Shown here: piece by piece, positions 55,430-64,000 of the stretch | How positions within the stretch are numbered: the stretch's first letter is position 1 | Layout: every line of letters starts with the position of its first letter | Source of the DNA: Bettongia penicillata ogilbyi | Lineage: Eukaryota > Chordata > Mammalia > Diprotodontia > Potoroidae | DNA: 64,000 bases | Assembly (NCBI GenBank): GCA_023548195.1 | Contig: JAJHZJ010000008.1 | Coordinates: 3,868,215-3,932,214, forward strand | Reading direction: 5' to 3' | Position numbers and translations under genes: made by a program | Notes under the pieces: model-generated | Databases searched by the model: none | Seen by the model: the letters and a program-made list of their open reading frames with translations, nothing else | What the model was told of the DNA's origin: nothing

Positions 55430-55590
55430 CATTATTGTTCTATATTATTAACATACAACACATGTTATTTTATTTATATTATGTTATACTATGTCATGTT
55501 ATATATGTTATAATATGTTGTATTATATTATACTATATTAATTATATTACATTATATTATGTTACATTACATTATATTATACTATAAACT
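55430..55590. repeat. AT-rich simple sequence
   Basis: 'ttatattatg' and 'attatattac'-type units filling much of the space between the inverted arms. Confidence 0.85.
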
Positions 55591-55718
55591 TTCTATGTAC
55601 TAGGCACTATGTGAAATACTAGCAGTGCAAAGAAAGGCAAACAAGCAGACAAAAAACCTACGATGTTTGCCTTCAAGGAATATACATACATACATATATA
55701 TATATATATTAATGCAGG

Positions 55719-55904
55719 TCATGCACCACATTCTGGACATCTCAACTTTGGCTTTGCCTCTGGACTTTGATGACTCTAGAAGAGGGATTAAGATGAAGGA
55801 CTTTGTACAATTCTGTCGCACTTAAATCCAATTCATACATAAGTCAAGACATCACCCCATGATGTCGTCGGTCTTTTTAAAAAATGAAGAATGAACAGCA
55901 GTTC
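55719..55904 (+). mobile_element. SINE of the 'ctctggaggagaa' family with TSD
   Basis: 'atgcaccacattctggacat', 'gatgactctagaagagggat', 'cacttaaatccaattcatac' and tail 'aatgaagaatgaacagc'. 'taatgcagg' at 55710-55718 and 55905-55913. Same family as 26992-27154. Confidence 0.7.
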
Positions 55905-56135
55905 TAATGCAGGAGACAACAGGGAAATAATTGTGTACATGTGAGATATTTACAAGGTAAATTAAGATTATCTCAGAGAGGAAGCCACTGGCAGCCAAGA
56001 GGATCAGGAAAGGCTTTCTGCAGAAGGTGAGTTTTGATCTGAGACTTAAGGAAGCCAAGGAAACCAAGAGAGATTAAGTGAGGACCAGAGCATTCTAGGC
56101 CAATGCAAAGGCAAGAGAGAGGAGATGAAGCCTCA
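55887..56135 (-). repeat. Inverted duplication, right arm (source copy)
   Basis: Contains the natural SINE-tail/L2 junction at 55904/55905. It is separated from the left arm by 635 bp. Confidence 0.9.
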
Positions 56136-56334
56136 AGTAGCCCAGGAAGCCAGCAGGACATGAGTGAGGAAGAAATGGATCCATTTCAGTCTTATGACCG
56201 TATTTGAGACGAAAGAACTTGAAGCTATCAGTAGGATTATAGATTTAATTCAATTTTAAATTCGACAAATATTAATCGAGTAGATACTAGATATAATAAT
56301 GAAAGTCTTCAAGAAGCTTAAATGGCTGTTTCCA

Positions 56335-56580
56335 TGTATAAAGTTGTCTAGTGTCTGCTCATTTCACTCAGCATCGGTTCATATAAGCTTTTCTAGTCAA
56401 CCTGCTCATCATTTGTTGTAGCATAATAGTGTTCCGTTACATTCATATACCACAACTTATTCAGCCAGTTCCCAATTGATGGGCATCCCCTTAATTTACA
56501 ATTCTTGGTTCCCACAAAAAGAGTTGAGATAAATGCTTTTGTACATATAGGTCTAGACATCTCTTCTGGAGACATTTTGA
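56335..56580 (-). mobile_element. L1 3'-region fragment
   Basis: 'ctgctcatttcactcagcat', 'cacaacttattcagccagtt', 'attgatgggcatccccttaa' and 'gataaatgcttttgtacata'. Confidence 0.8.
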
Positions 56581-56593
56581 ACCAGCAAGTAGT

Positions 56594-56848
56594 TTCATTG
56601 TCGTTCTGTCATTTTAATTGTGTCCCTTCATGACCCCATTTGGGGTTTTCTTGGCAACAATAATGGAGTGGTTTGCATTTTCTTCTCCAGCTCATTTTTA
56701 CAGATGAAGAAACTGAGGTCAATATGGTTAAGTGATTTGCTTAGGGTCACATAGCTAGTAAGTGTCTGAAGCTGGATTTGAATTCATGAAGATAAGTCTT
56801 CATGACTCCAGGTCCAGCATTCTACCCACTATGCCACCTAGCTACCCT
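56594..56848 (-). mobile_element. MAR1-type SINE
   Basis: 'cgttctgtcattttaattgt', 'ccatttggggttttcttggc', 'gcttagggtcacatagctag' and 'actatgccacctagctaccc'. Approximate duplication 'caagtagtt' at both flanks. Confidence 0.85.
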
Positions 56849-56874
56849 AACAAGTAGTTAGGATCATGGTTTTC

Positions 56875-57035
56875 AAACTGGAAGGAATTTTAAAAACTTC
56901 TTAGTCCAAATTCATGTTTTATAGGCGTGGAAACTGAGGCCCAGAGCATTTAGGGGACTTGTCCGAGGTCCAAGGTAATAAGCGACAGTGGTAGGATTTG
57001 AATCCAGGTTCTTGGCACTCCACTGCTTACCTTTC
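56875..57035 (-). mobile_element. MIR-like SINE
   Basis: 'ttataggcgtggaaactgag', 'ggacttgtccgaggtccaag' and 'aggatttgaatccaggttct'. Confidence 0.7.
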
Positions 57036-57764
57036 ACTTATATGGTTGGAATGGGGGCTCAGTCAGACCTAGGTTTATTTCATGCCCTGTTTTTGGCTTC
57101 CAAGGTAAAATGAGAAGGATTATAAAGTGACAATGTGTAAAAATACCTAACCCATTTCTTTGTCAAAATGAGTAAGAGAATTTCTGTTTTCAAACTGATT
57201 CCTTTTTGTTCTGGAGGTTTAAAAAAACCAACTCCCTCTGAGTGCAGGTTTGAAAAACTTTGTGAGTCTGAGGTGTGAAATGTCATTCTCTCCATTCCTC
57301 TTAGACCATATGTGTTTCCTCAAACCTTACCTTCCACTCTTTCAGCGAACATTGGTCTTTCCAGGAGTCTGAGGATTTGAATTCTATTTTTTAAGCTATT
57401 ATGAAAGTGAAAACAGAGTCTATCCCAGACGTGAAACTTTCTCTTGTATCCCAGTGGGTCACTTAATCCTTGGATATTGCAAGGGTTCAGCAAAACCTAA
57501 TTCAATTAAATTCTAGCACCTTATGCCATTCCAACTCTAGAAAATAACTTGGAGCATTTGGACAGCACCAAAGCCAAGCCCTTAATCAATGTCAGGGCAG
57601 CCTGTCCCAGTTTTGGGGGTGAGTGGGTTGGTCCTTCCAGTTGAACAAGTACTCTGGGGACTTTTAGCAGCTGTCAAGACTTACTTGGCGTGGATGGAAC
57701 TGAACAGCTTGTCAAACACACATCTGATTGCTTATTTGTAAATGGGCTTTGTATTTCATAGAAT
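57036..57764. other. Unassigned DNA
   Basis: No feature recognised. Confidence 0.35.
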
Positions 57765-57922
57765 CCAGAATAAGAATTAGGAGGAAGCTGAGCAAATCCT
57801 GTAATCTAGCCTCTTTACTTTGAGATGAGGAAATGGAGACTGTGAGAAGGCATGTAATTTTCCAGGGGTTGAAAAGTAGTTGAGGTAGATGTAGGCTCCA
57901 GGTCTCCTTATTTTTAAGCACA
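57765..57922 (-). mobile_element. MIR-like SINE, diverged
   Basis: 'tgagatgaggaaatggagac' and 'ggctccaggtctccttattt' in an inverted MIR frame. Confidence 0.5.
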
Positions 57923-57929
57923 CTACTTT

Positions 57930-58365
57930 TAGTGTGTTATTTTTCTTGGGCCTGTTCTTGGTTTCTAGACTTCAAAACCAAGCCTGTGCTGTTGTCTCAT
58001 GCTGGAACTTCCCTCAGTACTTGGGTCGTCTTTGCATGGGAATATCCAACCATTCCTGTGACCTTCTTAACCTGGACTATGTCTCTGTAAGACCTGAACT
58101 CTTCTCCTCTTGCTAAGGTCCTCCCAAGGCCACCATTTTTTGGCCTTCATTTTCCTTCTACTTTATTTCCTAGCTTCTGGAGTTCAGAACTGTCCCCCAC
58201 TCTCCCGTCCCTTCCCTGCCTTTTCAGCTCCCTTTTGTATGTTGTCTTAGATTGTAAACTCCTTGAAAGTAGAACTAATTTTTGTTTTGCTTGTACTTGT
58301 ATCCTCCAAACATAGCACAATATCTACAATGTGGTTAGTGCTTAATAAATGCTTGTTTCTTGGGT
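57930..58365 (+). mobile_element. L2-type LINE 3' region
   Basis: Terminus 'gattgtaaactccttgaaag', 'tgtggttagtgcttaataaa'. The upstream part ('ctcatgctggaacttccctc', 'ggtcctcccaaggccaccat') probably belongs to the same or another LINE 3' UTR; less certain. Confidence 0.6.
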
Positions 58366-58419
58366 AGCTTTTGTAATATTTTTTATCTTGTACAGGAAAT
58401 AGGGTCAAAAAGGTTGGTG

Positions 58420-58603
58420 AGAGACAATATGGTCTGAAGGACAGGCCACTGGACTTGGAGTCAGGACAGCTTTGATTCACATCCTACCTCAGACATAAGT
58501 CATTTCACCTTCACATGTTTCAGTTTTCTCATATGTAGAATGAGGGGGTTAAACTCTATAGCCTCTAACCTCCTTTCCTGCTCTAAATTTATGTTCTAGT
58601 GTT
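58420..58603 (+). mobile_element. MIR-like SINE
   Basis: 'gacaatatggtctgaaggac', 'ggacttggagtcaggacagc', 'ttcagttttctcatatgtag' and 'cctgctctaaatttatgttc'. Confidence 0.7.
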
Positions 58604-59946
58604 TCCTATGGAATGTTTATTTTCGTTGGAGATTTAAAATGTAGCCTACTTGTTACAGCTGTTAGTTTTGACCTAATAAAAAATTCAACCATGTGGCCAT
58701 TTTATTTTCAAATATATTTTTATTTTTGAAAGAAACGCAAGTTCACTGCCAAAGGTCATGGAGTATTTGGGTTAGGGAGAACAGGGCGGTATCTTGTAAG
58801 GCTCTCAGTAACACTGTCATGCCATACCATGACATTTACTACCAATAAACAATTTATTAGATAGCTAGTCAATTTTAGAATGTTTTTATTCGTCTCTCCT
58901 CTTAAACTGGTAGACCTGACTGTAATATCTTCCAAACATGCTGTACAGCTGGTCTTTGGGTATCACTTTAAGTTACTTAAGTATGAGTGTATTAAGGAAA
59001 TTTGACACTAGTGGAGAAGAAGAAAGTTGAGGTTATTATTGCTGGCATATCCTTAACTAATATTTCCTTAGTATGAACAGATGTGAATAAATGAAGACAA
59101 CTGCAGTTTCCTAGGTCTAACTTACAGTGCTTTTAGGGGTATACATGAGTGATTGAAGACATACTTTGCTGATTTAAAAGTCTCATTTCACGGAGGTTTT
59201 TGAGGAAGGCATTGTGGACTTTTTGAGAGTTTGGGGTGATTATTTCCCCCCTTTTCCTAAACCTTCCTCCTAAACCTCTCAGGCAGACACTTAATTTAGT
59301 GATAGAAACAGAGAGCAGGTTTAGAGGGGAAAGGTCTGTCTCTCAGGGTGTTTTCTGATTGGCATGGAATTATGTCTTGCAGTGCTTAGGGAGCAAAAAT
59401 TTAAATGTTCTTATCCCTTGTCTAACATAAAGGGCAAACTTTAAATTTATTCAAACTGGATAGAATGGGAAATGTACACAAGAGACCCTTTCTTTCTTGG
59501 AGAGAAGGTTTGTGAGGAAGTTTGAGAGTGAAAATCAGGATTTACCTGAAAGCTCTGTCAATTAATATAAATACTGCCCTATATAGACTAGCAAATGGAG
59601 TGGGGAAATTGATTAATGAAATGGAGTAGGTGAGGGCTGCTTTCTTGGCATCATGCAGTCTTAAAGTATATCTTGGAGAGAAATGGGATCTGAGATGGAC
59701 TTAAGAGATGCCATAATTAGGCTGAGACTACCCCCAGATATTTTGTAAATTGGGCTGCAGATTGACTTCATAAGTAGCTTCTCCCTCTCCTTCTTCCTTC
59801 CTTTGGATATTTGGGCAAACTTCCTTCTTTAATTCTGGCTGTGAAACATTTACTTGCCTCTTATGTCTTTCAACATGCTTTAAAAATGGTCCCTCCAAAG
59901 AGAATAGATGTTTAGGAGAAAGAAAGCAGTTTCTTAAAAGAAAAGT
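58604..59946. other. Repeat-poor unassigned DNA
   Basis: 1.3 kb without a named repeat or coding signal. Confidence 0.35.
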
Positions 59947-59957
59947 CCATCAGTAGA

Positions 59958-60177
59958 TATGGCAGCTAGGTGGCACAGAACATTGAGTCTGGAGTCAGGA
60001 AGACTCATCTTCATGAGTTCAAATCCAGTCTTAGACTCTCACTAGCTGTGTGACCATGGGCAAGTCACTTAACTCTATTTGCCTCAGTTCCTTATCTCTA
60101 AGATGAACTGAAGAAGGAAATGGCAAAACTAGTATCTTTGCCATGAAACCCCCAATTGGGTTGACATTGAACGATAG
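59958..60177 (+). mobile_element. MAR1-type SINE with perfect TSD
   Basis: Head 'ggcagctaggtggcacagaa', 'gagttcaaatccagtcttag', 'cactagctgtgtgaccatgg' and a shortened tail. 'ccatcagtaga' at 59947-59957 and 60178-60188. Confidence 0.88.
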
Positions 60178-60654
60178 CCATCAGTAGAAACTGAGATTTT
60201 GTCTCCAGGTTTATTTGCATAGATCTGCAAAGCTGTGATCATTATTTCCTATTTGCAGCCTCCTTCCTCATTCTGAATGATAATGATTGTAGCAGTTCTG
60301 AGAGGTGACACATGACTCACATTTTTTTCCAGAGGAGGTGAGAAGAAGGAAATAGAAGGGCCTGGGTTATCTTGTGTTTGAAGGCTTTAGTGATGATGAG
60401 GTAGAAAGGAGAAAATCCTCTGCATCTGGAAACTAATTCAAGTGGACAATCATCCTGATGAATATATCTTCCTACCCTTTTAATTCCTTTATCTAATGCC
60501 CTGCTTTGTAAATTTGACGATTTAATATGTAGTCCATGGAACTCACCAGTTCACGTCGAGATTTGTATCAACTCTTTACTTCTTCTCTTAAGGGAAGAAA
60601 TTAAATGACTTTGATGAAAGCCTTCACAGCTAACAAATGGATAAAAACATTGAA
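60178..60654. other. Unassigned DNA
   Basis: Nothing recognised. Confidence 0.35.
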
Positions 60655-61200
60655 ACTTGTGGAAGTGAAGTTGTGGAGAAATGGATCAACTGACTCAAAC
60701 TGTAGAATCCTTCTGAAGAGTAGTGCCCTGTTGCCAGGACAAACTGGCATACAGAAAAGACTTTAAAAAATCATACCCTTAAGAATGTACCCTGAAACTA
60801 TTATGGAAAAAACACAACACAAAGGGACTATTGGTTCAAAGATTTACATAAGAGAATAATTCAGAAGCATAAAAAGTTGAATTATTAGTCTATTTTCAGA
60901 AATGGGGGAATGCTAAAACAAACTGTAGCATGGTTGTATAGTGGAAAACTAGAATGCAGTTAATATCTGCAGTTATAAAGAGGATGAAAAAATGTGGAAA
61001 GACCTCAGTGAAATGATGCCGAATGAAAAAAGCAGAGCCAGAAGAGCAGGGTGTTTGCTAATTATGGCCATATAAGAGGAAATCAGAATGAGAATGAATG
61101 GATACAGGATTTTAATGGAAGCTTAAAGGAGGTCACAATGGAAAGTTATGAACTTTTATGCATTTAAATCATGTTTATTTAAATGTGAATATTTACAAAA
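60655..61200 (+). mobile_element. Decayed L1 ORF2-end / 3' region
   Basis: 'actgtagcatggttgtatag', 'ggaaagacctcagtgaaatg' and 'gaatgaaaaaagcagagcca' parallel the L1 motif seen at 31970-32070 ('gagtaaagtgagtagaacca'). Confidence 0.55.
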
Positions 61201-61519
61201 TATGTTTAATTGGTTATATTGATGTTTAATAGTTATATACATTTTAAGGAAACTACCAATTCCCAAGGAGATTTTTTAATGAATTTTTTACTTCTTTATG
61301 TTATCCAGACAATGCAATTTTTCCCCAGCAGACTGTGTTCAAAAAGTTGTTGAAATACTTTATTAGCCAATTTGGGGGAACTCAGAACCAATTCCCCTAT
61401 GGAAGCTATGCTATAAATGATGCTTAACTTCCTCAGCCATCCAGTACCAAATCTATTTAGCCCTTAATGTAGCTGGACTCCAAAACTAATTTGTGCTATA
61501 GAAACAAAGCACTACTTGG

Positions 61520-62240
61520 AATCTTATGGCTCTCTGAGATCTCTCCAGTTGCTGGTTTCTCATCTTCCTACCCAGTAGGCATAAGACCACCCATTACTGC
61601 CCCTCCCTTTGCCCCATACATCCTTAGTTCGCCTTTTTCTCTTTCACATACTTGCCTTCTGCCATCTCATTTGTTTCTATGACTTCAGTTTTTACCTCTA
61701 TTCAGATGAGTCCAAATCAACAGATCTATCCCTAATCTTTAGCCCTGTGTCACTACCTAAATTTATTACTGGCACATCAAACTTACCACATCCCAAAATG
61801 AACTCACCCTCTATTTCTGCTCTATCCCCCTGAATATTTTTCCTCTTAAGTTCCTTATTTCTACTGATAATCAAAATAATAGCTAGTTATTGTATAACTA
61901 TAATATATATTACATATTTATCATACCTTACATATATATTTAAAGTTTGTGAAGTTCATTACCAATGTTTTCTCAGTTAAACTTCACAACAAACTTGCTA
62001 TGACCCTAATTTTACAGATGAGGAAATGGAATAGACAGTTTAAGTGGACTGCCCAGCATCATAAAGTTAGTAAGTGTCAGACAGCAGATTTGAACTCATG
62101 TCCTCCTGACTCCAGGGCCAGTGCCTTTTTGATAGCATCACCAATTCTCTCAGTAACTCAGGTTCAAAATATGTCATCTATGACTCTTCTTTCCTCATCC
62201 CTCAAATCTAATGGACAAATAGTATCACTTTTAATAATAA
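61520..62240 (+). mobile_element. L2 LINE RT-region fragment, split by a SINE
   Basis: 'ttcagatgagtccaaatcaa', 'catcccaaaatgaactcacc', then after the SINE 'agtaactcaggttcaaaata' and 'ctatgactcttctttcctca'. Confidence 0.65.
61868..62142 (-). mobile_element. MIR/WSINE-like SINE
   Basis: 'ttaaacttcacaacaaactt', 'attttacagatgaggaaatg', 'cagatttgaactcatgtcct' and 'gactccagggccagtgcc'. Confidence 0.75.
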
Positions 62241-62720
62241 TAATAGGCTTTTAAATAGGTTTCTAGGTTTATAAAGACCTTTACATCCATGATCTTATTT
62301 GATAAAACAAAACCAAAAAAAAAAAAACACCCAAAACCCTGTAAGGTTGTTACTATAGGTGTGCTTTTTGGGGGTTTAAATTTTTTTTGTCCATACCTGT
62401 GATTTCATCTACGGAGGGAACATCATTGAAGAAATTCGAAGCAGACCAAAGTAGACCAGCACCTTCTCTGCAGCTTATCGGCTTGGGTTGTCCACAATAC
62501 TAAGAAGTTAAGTGCATTGAACCACTGACCACCAGTATGGATCAAAGGCCTGATACAAGTCTTCTTTATTCCAAAGCCAGCTCCTTTTCTTCTCTGTTAG
62601 GCTAGTGTTAAATGCTAGGTTAGTGTTAAATGCTGTAATTCTGATTTTATAGATGAGGAAACTGAATTAAGTATCTTTCCCATAGTTCCATAGATAATAG
62701 CAAGATTCAAACTAGGACTG
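62222..62720 (-). mobile_element. MIR/WSINE-like SINE split by another SINE
   Basis: 3' part 62222-62365 ('ttataaagacctttacatcc', 'ccctgtaaggttgttactat') and 5' part 62635-62720 ('ttatagatgaggaaactgaa'). Confidence 0.6.
62392..62600 (-). mobile_element. SINE, 'tgatttcattgg' family
   Basis: 'atacctgtgatttcatctac', 'gcagaccaaagtagaccagc' and 'tctttattccaaagccagct'. It lies inside the older SINE. Confidence 0.6.
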
Positions 62721-62810
62721 AAAGTCCCAGCTCAGTTCCTGGTACTAAGTAAGTACTTAATAAGTGATTTTTCATTCATTCATTTATCTCAGATGTAGAT
62801 TTCCTGTTGT

Positions 62811-63105
62811 TTTTTCATTTTTCAGTCATGTCCAACACTTTGTGACCCCATTTGGGGTTTTCTTGGCAAACATTCTGGAGTAGTTTGTCATTTCCTTCTC
62901 TACCTCATTTTACAGATGGGGAAACTGAGGCAAACAGGGTGAAGTGGCTTGTCCAGGGTCACACAGCTAGTAAGTGTCTGAAGCCCGATTTGAACTACGT
63001 ATCAGGTACTGTGTTAAGTGCCAATGATGTGAATAAAATCGTGTTAAAATGTGCCTAACTCCAGGCTCAGCACTTTATGCACTGTGGTACCCTCTAGGTG
63101 CCCCC
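62811..63105 (-). mobile_element. MAR1-type SINE with internal foreign segment
   Basis: 'cagtcatgtccaacactttg', 'ccatttggggttttcttggc', 'gtccagggtcacacagctag', then head 'cactgtggtaccctctaggt'. About 60 bp at 62997-63058 ('tcaggtactgtgttaagtgc') do not belong and look like an inverted L2 terminus. Confidence 0.8.
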
Positions 63106-63107
63106 AT

Positions 63108-63405
63108 AGCTCTCCTAAGATCTTCTTTAGTCACCCTATCCTATATATGAGGAAACTGAGGCCTAGAGAAGTTAAGGGAACTGCCCAAGATTACACAGGT
63201 AACAAAAGTATTTTGAACTAAGATCCTGTAAGTCCATAACTAATATTTTTTTCAGTTGGTGCGCCATGACTTTCCCTCATCTTATAGATAGGGAAATTAA
63301 GATCCCAAGAGGCTGTTGCCCAAAGTTGCATGACTAATAATTAACAGAGTTGGGATTCGAGGCCACATCTCTTGAGCTCAAATCCTGCTGTCTTTCCACT
63401 ACAGC
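63108..63405 (-). mobile_element. Two MIR-like SINEs side by side
   Basis: First: 'atgaggaaactgaggcctag' and 'gcccaagattacacaggtaa'. Second, from about 63255: 'ttatagatagggaaattaag' and 'gagttgggattcgaggccac'. Confidence 0.7.
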
Positions 63406-63539
63406 AAACCAAAGAAGAAGGGGGATGAACTTGCTTTTTCTGAGGTGTAATGTGTGACCAGCCTGGCACTGAGCAGATGAGAGCTTAATTGGGATCTGGG
63501 AATATGCATTTACCTGTTCCAGCCACAATGATCCCATGC

Positions 63540-63830
63540 TTTCTTCTCATTCTGACTTGCTCATTTATGGGCCCCGAGGCTTCGCAGAGGAATAAGCCGT
63601 CTGCACAAGGAAACAGACAGAATCTTGCTTCTGTTGATGAGAGTTAAACATCTAAAATGCTACCTCCAAACCTAATTTTTTTGGAGACTACTCAAACCGC
63701 AGAATTCTGCCAGTGGCCATAAAACAAAGCTGATTTGCCTCCTTCCTTGGGCTAATTGACAGTGTGCAAGGTGAGGGCCCCTGGAATGCTGAAAACAAGG
63801 CAACTTCTTACTTTCGGAATAGAGATGCAT
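63540..63830. promoter_or_regulatory. Candidate conserved non-coding block
   Basis: Non-repetitive sequence with 'ccataaaacaaagctgattt' and 'gggctaattgacagtgtgca', containing HOX/CDX-, SOX- and homeodomain-type cores. Composition is the only evidence. Confidence 0.2.
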
Positions 63831-63914
63831 AACCTCTTACCCCAAAGGGATATTTTGCTTTCATGAAGGGCCAAAATAGTTCTTGAGGTTTTGTTGGCCT
63901 TTCACTGAAGAGAT

Positions 63915-63915
<1 letters not shown>

Positions 63916-63974
<59 letters not shown>
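63916..63974 (+). repeat. (TC)n microsatellite
   Basis: About 29 uninterrupted TC units. Confidence 0.97.
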
Positions 63975-63977
<3 letters not shown>

Positions 63978-64000
63978 CCAGTTTGGTTTAGGCGTCTGGA

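Larger units (their letters stand above)
55587..56165 (-). mobile_element. L2 LINE 3' region, split by a SINE
   Basis: 55587-55709 ('gtactaggcactatgtgaaa', 'gtttgccttcaaggaatat') and 55905-56165 ('ggatcaggaaaggctttctg', 'agcattctaggccaatgcaa') are the inverted L2 3' UTR and ORF2 end. Confidence 0.75.

Noticed and set aside
55071..56067. Two near-identical 60- and 71-codon frames on opposite strands
   Set aside because: Not a gene pair: both come from the two arms of the inverted L2 duplication, which is reported as such.
11242..63105. tRNA-like sequences with box-B motifs
   Set aside because: Each is the head of a SINE with core and tail attached; none folds as a stand-alone tRNA gene by inspection.

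Overview
The window reads as repeat-dense intergenic or intronic DNA of a marsupial. The evidence is many tRNA-headed SINEs of MAR1 type, MIR/WSINE-like SINEs, long L2 and some L3/CR1 LINE remnants, marsupial-type L1 3' ends, old ERV LTRs and several hAT-type DNA transposons. I found no convincing host-gene exon on either strand, no host rRNA, tRNA or snRNA gene and no CRISPR array. Family names rest on remembered consensus features, not on a database search, so subfamily names are tentative. The sequence does not settle the species.

The one long, clearly functional-looking reading frame is an intact 368-codon LINE-1 ORF1 protein on the minus strand (6039-7145). It lies inside a complete 2970-bp element (4988-7957): a GC- and CpG-rich L1 5' UTR with a terminal YY1-type site, ORF1, a 1.05-kb purine-rich 3' UTR and a poly(A) tail, all between perfect 17-bp target-site duplications. 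No ORF2 is present, so it looks like a young half-L1 (HAL1) that must borrow its reverse transcriptase. It is inserted in, and splits, an older hAT-like transposon (4909-8092). An eroded relative in the same orientation lies upstream at about 2110-3330.

Layout: 1-4.0 kb, unassigned DNA, a MIR-like SINE, the old ORF1/5'UTR relic and an LTR. 4.75-8.4 kb, the nested MIR / hAT / HAL1 block. 8.4-17 kb, sparse repeats with long unassigned stretches. 17.4-20.6 kb, L2 and L3 broken by later insertions. 20.7-21.2 kb, a possible processed pseudogene. 23-27.4 kb, L2-rich, with an ERV RNA retrocopy (poly(A) at the end of R, no U5) and a SINE nested in one L2 copy. 28.4-33.5 kb, L3, LTR, hAT, MAR1, an L1 3' end and a 370-bp CCTT/CTTT tract. 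34-42 kb, unassigned DNA with L2, SINE and hAT copies and a TAAT-rich candidate regulatory block near 37.6 kb. 42-47 kb, SINEs and unassigned DNA. 47-54 kb, a pile of minus-strand L1 fragments with nested MAR1 copies. 54-56.2 kb, an AT palindrome and a pair of 249-bp, 98.8% identical inverted arms. 56-64 kb, L1, MAR1, MIR and L2 copies, a dense SINE stack and a TC microsatellite at the right edge.

The elements work as layers, not as a pathway: L1-type machinery explains the HAL1 and the ERV retrocopy, MAR1 copies carry a tail like that of RTE/BovB LINEs, and target-site duplications allow relative dating of many insertions.
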